A stretch of 7,925 nt of DNA from Frankiaceae bacterium. GTDB lineage: Bacteria > Actinomycetota > Actinomycetes > JAVEEJ01. The translations under genes were made by a program, and so were the position numbers. The DNA lies in the NCBI GenBank assembly GCA_030840515.1, contig JAVEEJ010000109.1:1-7925 (forward strand), given 5' to 3'. Position 1 is the stretch's first letter. Each line of letters begins with the position of its first letter. The notes beneath the pieces are model-generated. The model was not told where the DNA came from and did not search any database. It worked only from the letters and a program-made list of their open reading frames with translations. Below, piece after piece: positions 6,634 to 7,925 of this stretch.

Positions 6634-7071
6634 GTGCAGCGCGTGCTGGTCCTCAACGGACCGAACCTTGGGCGACTCGGCAGCCGGGAGCCGGAGGTCT
6701 ACGGGAACGTCGAGTACGACGACCTCGTGGGTCGTTGTGCTGCGTGGGGCGCCGAGCTCGGCCTCGAGGTCGACATGCGGCAGACCGACGACGAGGCCGA
6801 GCTGGTCGGGTGGTTGCACCAGGCCACCGACGACGCCACGCCAGTCGTGCTCAACGCCGCGGCGTTCACGCACTACTCCTACGCGCTGCACGACGCCTGT
6901 GCCCAGCTCAAGGCACCGCTGGTGGAGGTGCACATAAGCAACCCGGGGCGGCGCGAGGAGTTCCGGCACACCAACGTCATCGCGTCGGTCGCGACCGGCA
7001 GCATCTCCGGCTTCGGGGTGGACTCCTACGCACTGGCCCTCCGTGCGGTGAGGGCCCTGCTGGCCCGGTAG
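6634..7071 (+). CDS. aroQ: 3-dehydroquinate dehydratase, type II
   Basis: Type II dehydroquinase dehydrates 3-dehydroquinate to 3-dehydroshikimate, the third shikimate step, usually as a cytoplasmic dodecamer. The 145-aa protein has the family hallmarks: LNGPNLGRLGSREPEVYG (7-24) with the catalytic Tyr23, VVLNAAAFTHYSYALHDA (71-88) with Asn74 and His80, EVHISNP (98-104) with the catalytic His100, and FRHTN (110-114). GTG codons at 6625, 6634 and 6643 are possible starts. 6634 is preferred from the -10 box just upstream, and starting at 6643 would remove part of the first beta strand. The gene is cut off from aroB by the opposing exported-protein gene, so it needs its own promoter. Its stop codon is part of the candidate efp -10 box. 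In Mycobacterium tuberculosis pepQ lies between this gene and efp; here it is missing. Confidence 0.93.
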   Translation: MQRVLVLNGPNLGRLGSREPEVYGNVEYDDLVGRCAAWGAELGLEVDMRQTDDEAELVGWLHQATDDATPVVLNAAAFTHYSYALHDACAQLKAPLVEVHISNPGRREEFRHTNVIASVATGSISGFGVDSYALALRAVRALLAR

Positions 7072-7074
7072 GCT
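7069..7074 (+). promoter_or_regulatory. Candidate -10 box of a leaderless efp transcript
   Basis: TAGGCT fits TANNNT and lies 8 bases before the efp GTG. Its first three bases are the aroQ stop codon. The spacer (CGCCCCTC) has no ribosome binding site, so either leaderless initiation or coupling from aroQ is needed to translate efp. No good -35 is visible. Confidence 0.45.
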
Positions 7075-7082
7075 CGCCCCTC

Positions 7083-7646
7083 GTGGCTTCTACCAATGAC
7101 CTCAAGAACGGCATGACGCTCGACCTCGACGGCCAGCTCTGGAACGTCGTCGAGTTCCAGCACGTCAAGCCCGGCAAGGGTCCCGCGTTCGTGCGGACCA
7201 AGCTCAAGCACGTCATGACCGGCAAGGTGGTGGACAAGACGTTCAACGCGGGCGTCAAGGTCGACACCGCCACGGTGGACAAGCGCGACATGCAGTACCT
7301 CTACCGCGAGGGTGCCGACTTCGTCTTCATGGACAACGACACCTACGACCAGATCCACATCCCCGCGACCGCGGTCGGGAAGATGTCCGACTACCTGCTC
7401 GAGGGCATGACGGCCCAGGTGTCCACCCACGAGGGACTGCCGCTCTTCGTCGAGCTGCCCGCCTCGGTCGAGCTGGTCATCTCCCAGACCGACCCCGGAC
7501 TGCAAGGTGACCGGTCGACCGGCGGGACGAAGCCGGCGACGCTGGAGACCGGGGCCGAGATCCAGGTCCCGCTGTTCCTCACCACCGGCGAGAAGGTCAA
7601 GGTGGACACCCGCACCGGCGACTACCTCGGGCGCATCAACAGCTAG
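7083..7646 (+). CDS. efp: Translation elongation factor P
   Basis: EF-P binds the ribosome between the P and E sites and relieves stalling at consecutive prolines. The 187-aa length is standard and the three beta-barrel domains are all present: the KOW-like N-terminal domain (about 1-65), the OB-type middle domain (about 66-127) and the C-terminal OB domain (about 128-187) ending in DTRTGDYLGRINS. The tip of the first domain reads VKPGKGPAF (28-36) with Lys32 at the position modified in other bacteria. The palindromic PGKGP loop marks the actinobacterial subfamily reported to work without lysine modification. The GTG start gives MASTNDLKNGM, the expected N-terminus, and no ribosome binding site precedes it. 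The stop overlaps the nusB start by one base. A neighbouring substrate of interest is the seven-proline run in the pilus gene at 2484-3044, which would be expected to need EF-P. Confidence 0.97.
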   Translation: MASTNDLKNGMTLDLDGQLWNVVEFQHVKPGKGPAFVRTKLKHVMTGKVVDKTFNAGVKVDTATVDKRDMQYLYREGADFVFMDNDTYDQIHIPATAVGKMSDYLLEGMTAQVSTHEGLPLFVELPASVELVISQTDPGLQGDRSTGGTKPATLETGAEIQVPLFLTTGEKVKVDTRTGDYLGRINS

Positions 7647-7925
7647 TGGGCGCTCGCAGCAAGGCCCGCAAGCGGGCGCTGGACGTCCTCTACGAGGCGG
7701 ACCTCCGCGGCTCCGACGCGGTGAGCACGCTCAGTGAGCGGTTGCTGCAGAGCGACCCCCCGGTGCCCGAGTACGCCGTCGAGCTCGTGGAGGGCGTACT
7801 CGCCCACCGCGAGCGCATCGACGAGCTGCTCGCCACCTATGCCGTCGGCTGGACGCTCGAGCGGATGCCGGCCGTCGACCGCAACATCCTGCGGATCGGG
7901 GCGTTCGAGCTGCTGTGGCGCGAGG
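7646..7925 (+). CDS. nusB: Transcription antitermination factor NusB (3' end outside window)
   Basis: This is the N-terminal part of NusB, which with NusE (ribosomal protein S10) binds boxA RNA and supports antitermination of rRNA operons. The 93 readable codons begin MGARSKARKRALDVLYEADL, the usual start of the family with its basic first helix, and reach the conserved MPAVDRNILRIGAFELLWRE (74-93). Full-length proteins are about 140-200 aa, so one third to one half is missing beyond the window edge. The GTG start uses the last base of the efp stop (TAGTG). No ribosome binding site is visible, so translation is probably coupled to efp. No frameshift is seen in the visible part. Confidence 0.95.
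   Translation, partial: MGARSKARKRALDVLYEADLRGSDAVSTLSERLLQSDPPVPEYAVELVEGVLAHRERIDELLATYAVGWTLERMPAVDRNILRIGAFELLWRE

Noticed and set aside
6031..6969. Open frame of 312 codons on the - strand across aroQ and the exported-protein gene
   Set aside because: It is antisense to aroQ and in a different frame over the signal-peptide gene. Its composition is Arg/Ser/Thr/Pro-rich and low in complexity, which is a shadow pattern.

Overview
The window is a very GC-rich stretch with many GTG starts, tightly packed genes and stop/start overlaps. The gene order aroC-aroK-aroB ... aroQ-efp-nusB is typical of Actinobacteria (Actinomycetota), and every readable protein fits that group. I cannot name genus or species from the sequence alone. 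Coding density is very high: the longest non-coding gap is about 90 bases, so no stretch over 300 bases lacks a gene.

Region 1 (18-3044, + strand) is the inner-membrane assembly part of a type IV pilus operon: pilM (actin-like ATPase), pilN and pilO (bitopic coiled-coil proteins), and a fourth bitopic protein with a lysine-rich, proline-rich linker in the position that pilP holds in Gram-negative operons. The genes overlap or lie 1-9 bases apart. The operon ends at a strong intrinsic terminator (stem 3064-3103 plus T-run). The operon probably begins upstream of the window, where the motor, platform and pilin genes would be expected.

Region 2 (3134-5975, + strand) is a shikimate-pathway operon: aroC (chorismate synthase), aroK (shikimate kinase) and aroB (3-dehydroquinate synthase), translationally coupled through overlapping stop and start codons. 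The aroC/aroK junction carries a perfect 15-bp tandem repeat (three copies) that multiplies in-frame start codons for aroK.

Region 3 (5972-6562, - strand) is a small gene for an exported protein of unknown function with two CTGC modules in a gap-free 35-residue internal duplication. Its stop codon shares the palindrome CTAG with the aroB stop. It interrupts the aro operon.

Region 4 (6634 to end, + strand) resumes with aroQ (type II 3-dehydroquinate dehydratase), efp (elongation factor P of the PGKGP-loop subfamily) and the first 93 codons of nusB, which runs off the end. aroQ and efp each have a TANNNT -10-like hexamer 7-8 bases before a GTG start, which suggests leaderless transcripts.

Together the window joins surface-pilus assembly, four enzymes of aromatic precursor synthesis (AroB, AroQ, AroK, AroC; AroE and AroA are not here) and two translation/transcription factors. 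Most of it is conventional. The least understood element is the CTGC-repeat exported protein.
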